From the NCBI RefSeq assembly GCF_006386545.1, contig NZ_SWAR01000023.1, forward strand, positions 62,001-126,000: DNA of 64,000 bases, given 5' to 3'. A model generated the notes under the pieces. That model did no database searches. It was not told the origin of the DNA and saw only the letters and a program-made list of their open reading frames with translations. Source of the stretch: Methylibium rhizosphaerae. GTDB taxonomy: Bacteria > Pseudomonadota > Gammaproteobacteria > Burkholderiales > Burkholderiaceae_C. Made by a program: the position numbers and the translations under genes. Below are positions 17,567-25,144 of the stretch, piece by piece (position 1 is the first letter of the stretch; each line of letters opens with the position of its first letter).

Positions 17567-17623
17567 ACAAGGGGGTTGTCCCCCGACTCCGGGGGGAGCG
17601 ATGCGCTATCGCATTTGAGATAG
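17567..17623. promoter_or_regulatory. Cluster of palindromes in the divergent GT2/CDP-sugar intergenic region
   Basis: Within the 180-bp divergent spacer there is a G5/C5 pair (17571-17575 and 17580-17584), a TCCCCC/GGGGGA palindrome (17579-17584 and 17592-17597), an ATGCG/CGCAT hairpin (17601-17605 and 17610-17614) and a CTATC/GATAG inverted repeat (17606-17610 and 17619-17623). The position between two divergent starts fits an operator region. Which regulator binds is unknown. Confidence 0.4.
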
Positions 17624-17651
17624 TCACGACTCGAATGAGAGAGGGGCTCCG

Positions 17652-18935
17652 ATGATCATCGTCGACACCGCGCTGGCGAAGCGCGCTGCAGCGGGCAACC
17701 CCGTCCGAGTGGCGCTGGTCGGCAGCGGCTACATGGCCCGGTGCATCGCGCTGCAGATGGTCACGGCCGTGCAGGGCATGCGCCTGGTGGCCATGGCCAA
17801 CCGCACCCTCGAGAAGGCCGAGCGCGCGTACCGCGACGCCGGCGTGGACGACGTGGCGCGCGCCTCGACGGCGGCACAGCTCGAGCAGGCCATCGCACGC
17901 AACCAGTATGTGGTGACCGACGACGCGTTCGCCCTATGCCAGTGCGGCCTGGTCGACGTCATCATCGAAACCACCGGCCATGTCGAGTTCGGCACCCAGG
18001 TGTGCTTCGAGGCCATCCGCAACGGCAAGCACGTCATCCTGCTGGGCGCCGAGGTCGATGCGTCGGTCGGCCCCATCCTCAAGACCTATGCCGACCGCGC
18101 CGGCGTGGTCTACAGCTACACCGACGGCGACGAACCCGGCGTCGGCATGAACCTGTACCGCTTCCTCGACAGCATGGGCTACGAGCCGGTGCTGATGGGC
18201 CAGCTGAAGGGCTTCCTCGACCGCTACCGCAACCCGGACACCCAGCGCGAGCTGGCTGCGAAGCTGGGCCAGAACCCGGCGGTGCTGGCCTCGTTCGCCG
18301 ACGGCTCCAAGCTCGCGCTCGAGGCGGCCATCATGGGCAACGCCACCGGCTTCGTGCCGCAGGTGCGCGGCATGAAGGGCTACCCCTGCGCCGACATCAA
18401 GGACATGCTGAAGATGGTGTCGCCCGACGACTTCGCCCGCGAGGGCCTGGTCGAGTACGCGCTGGGCGCGGCGCCGCACACCGGCGCCTTCGTCATCTGC
18501 CGCAACGAGCACCCCGAGAAGCGCAAGCTGATGGCCTATCTCAAGATGGGCGACGGGCCGCTGTACATGTTCTACACGCCCTATCACCTGCCGCCCTGGC
18601 AGATCCAGCACTCGGTGGCACGGGCGGCGCTGTTCAACGACCCGACCATCACGCCGCGCGGCGCGCCGGTGTGCGACACGGTGGCCTATGCCAAGCGCGA
18701 CCTCAAGGCGGGCGAGCGGCTCGACGGCATGGGCGGCTTCACCTGCTACGGCCTGGTGGAGCGCTACGAGGTCTGCCAGCGTGAGAACCACCTGCCGATC
18801 GCCGTGTCGCTCGACTGCCGGCTCAAGCGCGACATCGCACGCGACCAGCCGGTCACCTATGCCGATGTCGAGCTGCCGAAGGACCGGCTGGTGGACCGCC
18901 TGCGCGTCGAGCAGGTCCAGCGTTTCGGCCGCTGA
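17652..18935 (+). CDS. SAF-domain NAD(P)-dependent dehydrogenase-like protein
   Basis: A 427-residue protein with an N-terminal Rossmann fold (VRVALVGSGYMARCI, about residues 19-33), as in homoserine-dehydrogenase and Gfo/Idh oxidoreductases. The C-terminal SAF-like segment begins AKRDLKAGERLDGMGGF (about 351-367). Such proteins recur in O-antigen and lipopolysaccharide loci, and the fold occurs in sugar-phosphate enzymes such as the erythritol-pathway EryI type; the exact reaction here is not known. It opens the CDP-sugar operon, 44 nt before the cytidylyltransferase, after a GAGAGAGGGG-rich leader that gives a strong ribosome binding site. A role in making the branched or unusual precursor of the CDP-sugar is inferred. 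Confidence 0.75.
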   Translation: MIIVDTALAKRAAAGNPVRVALVGSGYMARCIALQMVTAVQGMRLVAMANRTLEKAERAYRDAGVDDVARASTAAQLEQAIARNQYVVTDDAFALCQCGLVDVIIETTGHVEFGTQVCFEAIRNGKHVILLGAEVDASVGPILKTYADRAGVVYSYTDGDEPGVGMNLYRFLDSMGYEPVLMGQLKGFLDRYRNPDTQRELAAKLGQNPAVLASFADGSKLALEAAIMGNATGFVPQVRGMKGYPCADIKDMLKMVSPDDFAREGLVEYALGAAPHTGAFVICRNEHPEKRKLMAYLKMGDGPLYMFYTPYHLPPWQIQHSVARAALFNDPTITPRGAPVCDTVAYAKRDLKAGERLDGMGGFTCYGLVERYEVCQRENHLPIAVSLDCRLKRDIARDQPVTYADVELPKDRLVDRLRVEQVQRFGR

Positions 18936-18979
18936 CCCCACGGGCCGCGGCCCATTGTTCAAGAAGTACGGGAAGCACC

Positions 18980-19774
18980 ATGAAAGTCGTCTTGTTCTGC
19001 GGGGGTCTGGGAACCCGCCTGCGCGAGCACTCGGACACCATTCCGAAGCCGCTGGTCAACATCGGATACCGCCCGATCCTGTGGCACCTGATGCGCTACT
19101 ACGCGCACTTCGGCCACAAGGACTTCATCCTGTGCCTGGGCTACCGCGGCGACATGATTCGCGAGTTCTTCCTGAACTACAACGAGTGCCTGACGAACGA
19201 CTTCGTCATGTCCGAAGGCGGCAAGAAGGTCGAGCTGCTCAAGCGCGACATCGACGACTGGCGCATCACCTTCGTCGACACCGGCCTGCATGCCAACATC
19301 GGGCAGCGCCTGTTGCGGGTGCGCAAGTACCTCGAGGGAGAGGAAGCCTTCCTGGCGAACTACGCCGACGGCCTGACCGACCTGCCGCTCGATGCGCACA
19401 TCGCCGACTTCAAGCGCCAGGAGAAGGTCGCCAGCTTCCTGGCGGTGCGCACCTCGCAGAGCTTCCACTGCGTGCACTCGAACGACGACGGCCTGGTCAC
19501 CAGCTTCGGCCAGCTGAGCGGCTCCGAGTTCTGGATCAACGCCGGCTACTTCGTCTTCCGCCACGACATCTTCGACTACATCGAAGAGGGCGACGAACTG
19601 GTCGAGCAGCCGTTCCGCCGGCTGATCGACAGGCAGCTGCTCACCGTGAACCGCTACAGCGGCTTCTGGCAGCAGATGGACACCTTCAAGGAAAAGATCA
19701 CCTACGACCGCATGGAAGCGCAGGGCAACTGCCCGTGGATGGTCTGGAAGGGAAACGGCCCCAACGGCCGCTGA
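18980..19774 (+). CDS. rfbF: Glucose-1-phosphate cytidylyltransferase
   Basis: A 264-residue sugar nucleotidyltransferase that makes CDP-glucose from CTP and glucose 1-phosphate, the entry step to CDP-linked 6-deoxy and branched sugars. The nucleotide-binding start FCGGLGTRLREHSDTIPKP and LVNIGYRPILWHLMRYYAH are typical of RfbF rather than of RmlA or GalU. FWINAGYFVFRHDIFDYI and WQQMDTFKEK in the C-terminal half also match the family. Length is close to the usual 257-260. It is followed after 7 nt by the PIG-L gene. The presence of rfbG later in the operon supports the CDP-glucose assignment. Confidence 0.93.
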   Translation: MKVVLFCGGLGTRLREHSDTIPKPLVNIGYRPILWHLMRYYAHFGHKDFILCLGYRGDMIREFFLNYNECLTNDFVMSEGGKKVELLKRDIDDWRITFVDTGLHANIGQRLLRVRKYLEGEEAFLANYADGLTDLPLDAHIADFKRQEKVASFLAVRTSQSFHCVHSNDDGLVTSFGQLSGSEFWINAGYFVFRHDIFDYIEEGDELVEQPFRRLIDRQLLTVNRYSGFWQQMDTFKEKITYDRMEAQGNCPWMVWKGNGPNGR

Positions 19775-19781
19775 TCCGCGC

Positions 19782-20435
19782 ATGCTCGACCTTCGCTTCA
19801 ACCTCCCCGGCGGCCGCGCGCCGCGTTTCCTGTTCATCGGCGCGCACTGCGACGACATCGAGATCGGCTGCGGCGGCACGGTGGTCGAGCTGCTGCGCCG
19901 CTACCCGGGCGCCGAAGTGCACTGGGTCGTGCTGAGCTCGGGGGCCGAACGCGCCGCCGAAGCCCGCGAGGCCGCCGCCCTGATGCTCGAAGGAGTGAAG
20001 AACCCGAACGTGGTGGTGAAGGACTTCCGCGGCGCCTACTTCCCTTCGGAGGCGCCCGCCATCAAGGACTACTTCGAGGAACTCAAGGCCCTGCAGCCGG
20101 ACGTGGTGTTCTGCCATGCCCGTGAGGAGCTGCACCAGGACCACCGGGTGGTCGGCGAGCTGGCCTGGAACACCTTTCGCAACCACGTCATCCTCGAATA
20201 CGAGATCCCCAAGTACGACGGCGGCCTCGGCTCGCCGTCGGTGTTCGTGCCGCTGTCGGCCGACACGGTGCGCCGCAAGGTCGAGGTGCTGATGCAGGTG
20301 TTCAGGACGCAGCACTCGAAGCAGTGGTTCACGCCGTCCACCTTCGAGGCACTGATGCGGCTGCGCGGCATCGAGTGCAATGCGCCGAGCGGCTATGCCG
20401 AGGCCTTCTACTCGCGCAAGCTCATGCTGACATGA
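19782..20435 (+). CDS. PIG-L family deacetylase
   Basis: A 217-residue LmbE/PIG-L fold zinc deacetylase. The metal site is visible as GAHCDDIEIGCGG (His-x-Asp-Asp) near residues 20-32 and LHQDHRVVGELAWNT near residue 115. The family removes N-acetyl groups from sugars such as GlcNAc derivatives. Seven nt separate it from rfbF. In a CDP-sugar operon it may trim an acetamido group from a precursor or an activated sugar before the aminotransferase or acyltransferases act; that placement is inference. After it comes a 130-bp palindromic spacer. Confidence 0.88.
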   Translation: MLDLRFNLPGGRAPRFLFIGAHCDDIEIGCGGTVVELLRRYPGAEVHWVVLSSGAERAAEAREAAALMLEGVKNPNVVVKDFRGAYFPSEAPAIKDYFEELKALQPDVVFCHAREELHQDHRVVGELAWNTFRNHVILEYEIPKYDGGLGSPSVFVPLSADTVRRKVEVLMQVFRTQHSKQWFTPSTFEALMRLRGIECNAPSGYAEAFYSRKLMLT

Positions 20436-20565
20436 CCACCCGCGTAGCGCCTGCGGCGCACCCCCTCGAGGGGGCGCCCCCTGTGGACCGGCGAAGCCGG
20501 ATCCACGGCGGCCACTTGCTTGGGGCGCAGGCGTTGTGCGAAATGTTTGGCAATGGATCACTGAG
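20436..20565. repeat. Palindromic intergenic element within the CDP-sugar operon
   Basis: This 130-bp gap holds a perfect 14-bp palindrome CCCCCTCGAGGGGG (20461-20474) and a second stem-loop (20483-20506: GTGGA/TCCAC and CCGGC/GCCGG around GAA, with one bulged A). No T-run follows. The sequence style resembles interspersed palindromic elements in Burkholderiales, comparable with 7580-7673. The aminotransferase start follows directly. Confidence 0.5.
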
Positions 20566-21885
20566 ATGACCAACCGCAAGACCTTCGACCGCTCCAACGA
20601 GCTGCGACCGCGCTTCCACCAGCTGATTCCCGGCGGCTGCCACACCTATGCCAAGGGCGACGACCAGTACCCCGAAGGCATGGCGCCCTACATCGTGCGC
20701 GGCGAAGGCTGCCGGGTGTGGGACGTCGACGGCAACGAGTTCATCGAATACGGCTCGGGCCTGCGCGCGGTGACGCTGGGCCATGCCTATGCGCCGGTGG
20801 TCGAGGCGGCGCGGGCGCAGCTCGGGCTGGGGGCCAACTTCGTGCGGCCGGCCGCCATCGAGCTCGAATGCGCCGAGGCCTTCCTGGAGTTCGTGCCGCG
20901 CGCCGAGATGGTCAAGTTCTGCAAGGACGGCTCCGACGCCACCTCCGGCGCGCTCAAGCTCGCGCGGGCCCACACCGGGCGCGACATGGTGGCCATCTGC
21001 GCCAACCACCCGTTCTTCTCGGTGGACGACTGGTTCATCGGCGCCTCCGGCATGCCCGGCGGCATTCCGCAGGCGACCCGCGAGCTGACCGTCAAGTTCA
21101 ACTACAACGACCTCGCGAGCCTCGAGAAGCTGTTCGAGCAGCACCCTGGCAAGCTGGCCGCGGTGGTGCTCGAGGCCGAGAAGGAGACCGCGCCCGCGCC
21201 GGGCTTCTTCGAAGGCATCCGCAAGCTGTGCGACCGGCATGGCGCGGTGTTCATCCTCGACGAGATGATCACCGGCTTTCGCTGGCATGCCGGCGGTGCG
21301 CAGGCCCGCTACGGCATCGAGCCCGACCTGTCCACCTTCGGCAAGGCCCTGGCCAACGGCTTTTCGGTGTCGGCGCTGGCCGGCAAGCGCGAGCTGATGC
21401 GCCTGGGCGGCGCCGACCACGACCGCGAGCGGGTGTTCCTGCTGTCCACCACCCACGGCGCCGAAACCCACGGGCTCGCCGCCGCACTGGCCACGATGAA
21501 GGTCTACCGCGACGAGCCGGTGATCGACACGCTGTGGCAGCGCGGCAGCCGGCTGGCCGCCGGCCTGCGCGAGGCTGCGGCCTCGGCCGGCGTGGCCGAG
21601 CAGGTGCCCATCCTCGGCCAGCCCTGCTGCCTGGTGTTCGGCTCGCGCGATGCGTCGGGTCAGCCCTCGCAGCCCTTCCGCACGCTGCTGATGCAGCAGC
21701 TCATCCACCGCGGCGTGCTCGCCACCTCGCTGGTCGTGAACTACTCGCACACCGAGGCCGACATCGACCAGACCGTCGATGCCTTCGCCGCGGCCTTCCA
21801 GGTCTATCGCCGCGCGCTCGACGAAGGCATCGACAAGCACCTCGTCGGCCGCCCGGTGCAGCCTGCCATCCGGCGCTTTGCCTGA
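20566..21885 (+). CDS. Class III aminotransferase (glutamate-1-semialdehyde aminomutase-like)
   Basis: A 439-residue PLP enzyme of the class III / GSA fold. Recognisable features are DGNEFIEYGSGLRAVTLGH near the N-terminus, FILDEMITGFRW (the Asp that pairs with the PLP ring nitrogen) and STFGKALANGFS with the Schiff-base lysine. I chose MTNRKTFDRS as the start since the upstream in-frame residues come from the spacer. GSA proper sits in haem synthesis, so the position here indicates a relative that aminates a sugar or another carbonyl compound. Sugar aminotransferases are usually the DegT/class V type, which makes a class III enzyme in this operon noteworthy. Confidence 0.88.
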   Translation: MTNRKTFDRSNELRPRFHQLIPGGCHTYAKGDDQYPEGMAPYIVRGEGCRVWDVDGNEFIEYGSGLRAVTLGHAYAPVVEAARAQLGLGANFVRPAAIELECAEAFLEFVPRAEMVKFCKDGSDATSGALKLARAHTGRDMVAICANHPFFSVDDWFIGASGMPGGIPQATRELTVKFNYNDLASLEKLFEQHPGKLAAVVLEAEKETAPAPGFFEGIRKLCDRHGAVFILDEMITGFRWHAGGAQARYGIEPDLSTFGKALANGFSVSALAGKRELMRLGGADHDRERVFLLSTTHGAETHGLAAALATMKVYRDEPVIDTLWQRGSRLAAGLREAAASAGVAEQVPILGQPCCLVFGSRDASGQPSQPFRTLLMQQLIHRGVLATSLVVNYSHTEADIDQTVDAFAAAFQVYRRALDEGIDKHLVGRPVQPAIRRFA

Positions 21886-21921
21886 GCCGCTTCCTCTTTC
21901 CCCTGATCCCTCACCACAACC

Positions 21922-23001
21922 ATGCTGAACCCCGCATTCTGGAAAGGCAAACGCGTGTTCGTCACCGGACACACCGGCTTCAAGGGAAGCTGGCTGTGCC
22001 TGTGGCTGAACCACCTGGGCGCCCAGGTGACCGGTTACGCGCTCAACCCGCCCAGCGATCCCAACCTGTTCGAGATGGCCCGCGTGGCCGAAGTGTGCGA
22101 CTCGCACCACGGCGACGTGCGCGACCTGGCATCGCTCGAGGCGGCGCTCACCGCAGCCAGGCCCGACATCGTGATCCACATGGCGGCCCAGTCACTGGTG
22201 CGCTATTCCTACGAGCACCCGGTCGAGACCTTCTCGACCAACGTGATGGGCACGGTGCACCTGCTCGACGCGGTGCGCCGCGCGCCGTCTGTGAAGGCGG
22301 TGGTGGTGGTGACCTCCGACAAGTGCTACTACAACGAGGAATGGGTCTGGGGCTACCGCGAGGACTCGCGCCTGGGCGGCCACGATCCCTACAGCGGCAG
22401 CAAGGGCTGCGCCGAACTGGTGGTCACCTCCTACCAGAACTCCTTCTTCAGCGCCGAGCGCCACCAGGGGGCGGCGGTGGTGGGCAGCGCACGCGCGGGC
22501 AACGTGATCGGCGGCGGCGACTGGGCCCTCGACCGGCTGGTGCCCGACATCATGCGGTCGCTGCTGAAGGACGAGCCCACGCTGATCCGCAACCCGCAGG
22601 CCACGCGCCCCTGGCAGCACGTGCTGGAGCCGCTGCACGGCTACCTGATGCTGGCCGAGCGCCTGTTTGCCGACGGCCATGCCTTCGCCAGCGGCTGGAA
22701 CTTCGGCCCGCCCGAGGAAAGCGAGCGAACGGTGGGCTGGATCATCGAGCAGCTCTACGACATGTGGGGCGTGGGCTTCGAATGGAAGCGCGATGCCAAC
22801 CCGGGTCCGCCCGAAAGCACCTTCCTGAAGCTCGATGCATCGAAGGCGCGGGCCCACCTCGGCTGGCGCCCGAAGCTCGACCTCAAGACCACGCTGCGCT
22901 GGATCGTCGACTGGACCCGCCGCTACCAGGCCGGTGACGACATGCGCCAGGTGAGCCTGGCCGACATCGAGCGGTTCATGGCCATCGCGCCCAACGCCTG
23001 A
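21922..23001 (+). CDS. rfbG: CDP-glucose 4,6-dehydratase
   Basis: A 359-residue short-chain dehydrogenase/epimerase that converts CDP-glucose to CDP-4-keto-6-deoxyglucose. The N-terminus VFVTGHTGFKGSWLCLWL is diagnostic of the RfbG group. The catalytic YxxxK is in DPYSGSKGCAE, and TSDKCYYNEEW supplies the Ser/Thr-Asp-Lys motif. The WNFGPPEESERTVGW region binds the nucleotide. Length equals that of characterised RfbG enzymes. With rfbF upstream it fixes the operon as a CDP-sugar pathway. No rfbH-like (ColD/E1 fold) 3-dehydrase is present, so the pathway does not go to ordinary 3,6-dideoxyhexoses. Confidence 0.93.
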   Translation: MLNPAFWKGKRVFVTGHTGFKGSWLCLWLNHLGAQVTGYALNPPSDPNLFEMARVAEVCDSHHGDVRDLASLEAALTAARPDIVIHMAAQSLVRYSYEHPVETFSTNVMGTVHLLDAVRRAPSVKAVVVVTSDKCYYNEEWVWGYREDSRLGGHDPYSGSKGCAELVVTSYQNSFFSAERHQGAAVVGSARAGNVIGGGDWALDRLVPDIMRSLLKDEPTLIRNPQATRPWQHVLEPLHGYLMLAERLFADGHAFASGWNFGPPEESERTVGWIIEQLYDMWGVGFEWKRDANPGPPESTFLKLDASKARAHLGWRPKLDLKTTLRWIVDWTRRYQAGDDMRQVSLADIERFMAIAPNA

Positions 23002-23009
23002 AGGCGGCC

Positions 23010-23537
23010 ATGATCTTCACGCCCATCCCCATCGCCGGCGCCTACCTCGTGGACCTGGAGCCGCGCGTGGATGCACGGGGCTCGTTCGCCCGGGCCTTCT
23101 GCCAGCGCGAGTTCGAGGCGCAGGGCATCACCTTCCATGTGGCGCAGTGCAACCTGGCGCGCACGCACCAGGCCGGCGTGGTGCGCGGCCTGCACTACCA
23201 GGAACACCCGCACGAGGAGCAGAAGCTCGTGCGCTGCGTGGCCGGCGCGGTGCATGACGTGCTGGTCGACATGCGGCCGGCGTCGCCCAGCTACCGGGCG
23301 GTGTATTGCGCGCGGCTCGATGCCGCGAACCGGCAGGCGCTGTTCATCCCGGCCGGCGTGGCGCACGGCTACCAGGCGCTGGAAGACGGCACCGAGTTCC
23401 TCTACATGACCGACGCGTTCTACGTGCCGGGCGTCGAGAAGGGCGTGCGCTACAGCGACCCGGCCATCGCGGTGGCCTGGCCGCTGCCGCCGCGCGACGT
23501 GGCCGAGCGCGACCAGCAGTGGCCGCTGCTGGCCTGA
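23010..23537 (+). CDS. dTDP-4-dehydrorhamnose 3,5-epimerase family protein
   Basis: A 175-residue cupin-fold RmlC-like epimerase, 8 nt downstream of rfbG. The catalytic region is visible: VVRGLHYQEHPHEEQKLVRC contains the general-base histidine, and VDMRPASPSYR and AHGYQALEDGTEFLYMT follow as in RmlC. As its neighbours make CDP-4-keto-6-deoxyglucose, it probably epimerises C3 and/or C5 of that CDP intermediate rather than a dTDP-sugar; no rmlA, rmlB or rmlD is in the window. Cytoplasmic. Confidence 0.88.
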   Translation: MIFTPIPIAGAYLVDLEPRVDARGSFARAFCQREFEAQGITFHVAQCNLARTHQAGVVRGLHYQEHPHEEQKLVRCVAGAVHDVLVDMRPASPSYRAVYCARLDAANRQALFIPAGVAHGYQALEDGTEFLYMTDAFYVPGVEKGVRYSDPAIAVAWPLPPRDVAERDQQWPLLA

Positions 23538-23561
23538 GCTGAACCCCCTGCCGAATCACCG

Positions 23562-25115
23562 ATGAAGAACAGCACCCGCCGCCGCCTGTCGATGGCTGCG
23601 GCCCTGTTTGCCGCCACTCGCGGGCTCGTGGCCTGCGGAGGATCTTCGCCCGCGGAGTCCGAAAAGCCTTCGCCGCCGCCGACGCCCACGCCGGTGCCCT
23701 CTCCCACACCGACGGCCACACCAGCGCCGTCGCCGACGCCTTCACCGACGCCCTCGCCGACGCCGTCGCCTACCCCCGGGCCGACGCCATCGCCCGCGCC
23801 GTCGCCCACCCCCTCGCCGACGCCGTCCCCCACGCCAGCACCGCCTCCCGGGCCGGTGGCCTTCCCGCTCGCCATCTCGCCGAACCGGCGTCATCTCGTC
23901 GATGCGAACGGCCAGCCGTTCTTCATCCACGGCGACACGCCGTGGTCGCTCGAAGTGCAGTGCACCCATGCGCAGATCGACACCTACCTGAACGACCGGC
24001 AGGCCAAGGGTTTCAACGCGATCCTGTTCGAGTGCTTCGAGCACTACTTCAGCAGCCAGACGCCGCCGTGGCGCAATGCGCAGTCCGGCGCGAATCCGTT
24101 CACCACGATGACGGACTTCACGAAGCCGAACGAGACCTACTGGCAGACGGTCGACTACATCGTCAACGGCGCCAGGTCTCGCGGCATCGTGTGTTTCATC
24201 ACCCACACCTACCTCGGCTTTGGCGGCGGCTCTGGCGCGCCGGGCGACCAGGGCTGGGACGGCGAGGTGCGGCAGGCCCCCAATGCGAGCCTGCAGGCCT
24301 TTGGCGCCTTCCTCGCCAACCGCTACCGCCAGGGCAACATCGTCTGGGTGGCCGGCGGCGACTACAACCCGCCGGATCCGGCCAAGCAGTGGAACATCCA
24401 CACCGGCATCCGCTCGGTGCGCACCACCGACCTCATGACCGGCCACGGCGGTCGCAACACGGAAGCCTGGACGGTCTGGAACGGGCAGCCGGGGTTCAAC
24501 CTCAACAACATCTATTGCGGCGGCGACGGCATCAGCTACGACGATGCGGCCGCGGCCTATGCGCGCAGCGGGCCGGTGCCGTTCTTCCTGATCGAGGGCG
24601 CCTACGGCAACGCACAGACCGATGCGCAATGCCGCCTGCAGGCCTACCAGGCGCTGTTGTCGGGCGCCTGCGGGCACTTCTTCGGTACCTTCCCGCTGTG
24701 GGGCTTCGGCGAGCCCAATGCCAACGGCGGCATCGGCGCGGCCGCCGCACTGCGCGACTTCCTCAGCACGCCGGTCACGCTGCAGATGGGCCATGTGAAG
24801 GCGCTGTTCACCGCCTACCCCTGGCAGCTGCTGGTGCCGCGCACCGACAGCAGCCTGGTCACCAGCGGCCTCGGCTCGGGCGCCTCGCGCATCTGCCCGG
24901 CACGTGCCGGCGACGGCAGCTTCGCGATGGTGTGGGTGCCCGGCACGGGCAGCATCACGGTCAACATGGCGGCCCTCGCGCCGGCGAACGTGCGCGCCCG
25001 CTGGTATCGGGCCACCACCGGCACGTATGCGGCGGTGGGCAGCTTCTCGAACACCGGTTCCCGCAGCTTCACGCCGCCGGGTGCCGAGTCGGTGCTGGTG
25101 CTGGACGCCGGCTGA
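23562..25115 (+). CDS. GH140/DUF4038-like secreted lipoprotein
   Basis: A 517-residue predicted lipoprotein. The leader ends in a lipobox LVAC with Cys25. Residues 36-98 are a Thr-Pro/Ser-Pro linker. The following domain starts near residue 99: [18 protein letters not shown], then [26 protein letters not shown] and [10 protein letters not shown]. These match the apiosidase-like DUF4038 (GH140) TIM barrel, with Asp and Glu candidates in the last two motifs. The C-terminal 100 residues look like the beta-sandwich domain usually attached. GH140 enzymes cleave apiose from plant rhamnogalacturonan II; here a self-polymer with an unusual branched sugar is the more likely target, by inference. It is last in the CDP-sugar operon. 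Confidence 0.85.
   Translation: MKNSTRRRLSMAAALFAATRGLVACGGSSPAESEKPSPPPTPTPVPSPTPTATPAPSPTPSPTPSPTPSPTPGPTPSPAPSPTPSPTPSPTPAPPPGPVAFPLAISPNRRHLVDANGQPFFIHGDTPWSLEVQCTHAQIDTYLNDRQAKGFNAILFECFEHYFSSQTPPWRNAQSGANPFTTMTDFTKPNETYWQTVDYIVNGARSRGIVCFITHTYLGFGGGSGAPGDQGWDGEVRQAPNASLQAFGAFLANRYRQGNIVWVAGGDYNPPDPAKQWNIHTGIRSVRTTDLMTGHGGRNTEAWTVWNGQPGFNLNNIYCGGDGISYDDAAAAYARSGPVPFFLIEGAYGNAQTDAQCRLQAYQALLSGACGHFFGTFPLWGFGEPNANGGIGAAAALRDFLSTPVTLQMGHVKALFTAYPWQLLVPRTDSSLVTSGLGSGASRICPARAGDGSFAMVWVPGTGSITVNMAALAPANVRARWYRATTGTYAAVGSFSNTGSRSFTPPGAESVLVLDAG
23667..23855 (+). repeat. Thr-Pro/Ser-Pro linker repeat
   Basis: Low-complexity coding repeat for residues 36-98 of the GH140-like lipoprotein, built from short CCGACGCC/TCGCCGAC units. 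It would hold the catalytic domain away from the outer membrane. Such tracts are prone to length change. Confidence 0.8.
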
Positions 25116-25144
25116 GCGCGCTTTCCTGCCGGCGTCACGGGCCC

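Noticed and set aside
20566-21885. hemL (glutamate-1-semialdehyde aminomutase) assignment
   Set aside because: The fold and motifs are of this class, but the gene is inside a CDP-sugar operon and a sugar or carbonyl aminotransferase is more likely.
23667-23855. Tandem short repeats as a CRISPR array or VNTR of non-coding type
   Set aside because: Units are 6-12 bp without spacers and stay in frame as Thr-Pro/Ser-Pro codons; the same holds for 28821-29027, 29958-30116 and 44279-44472.
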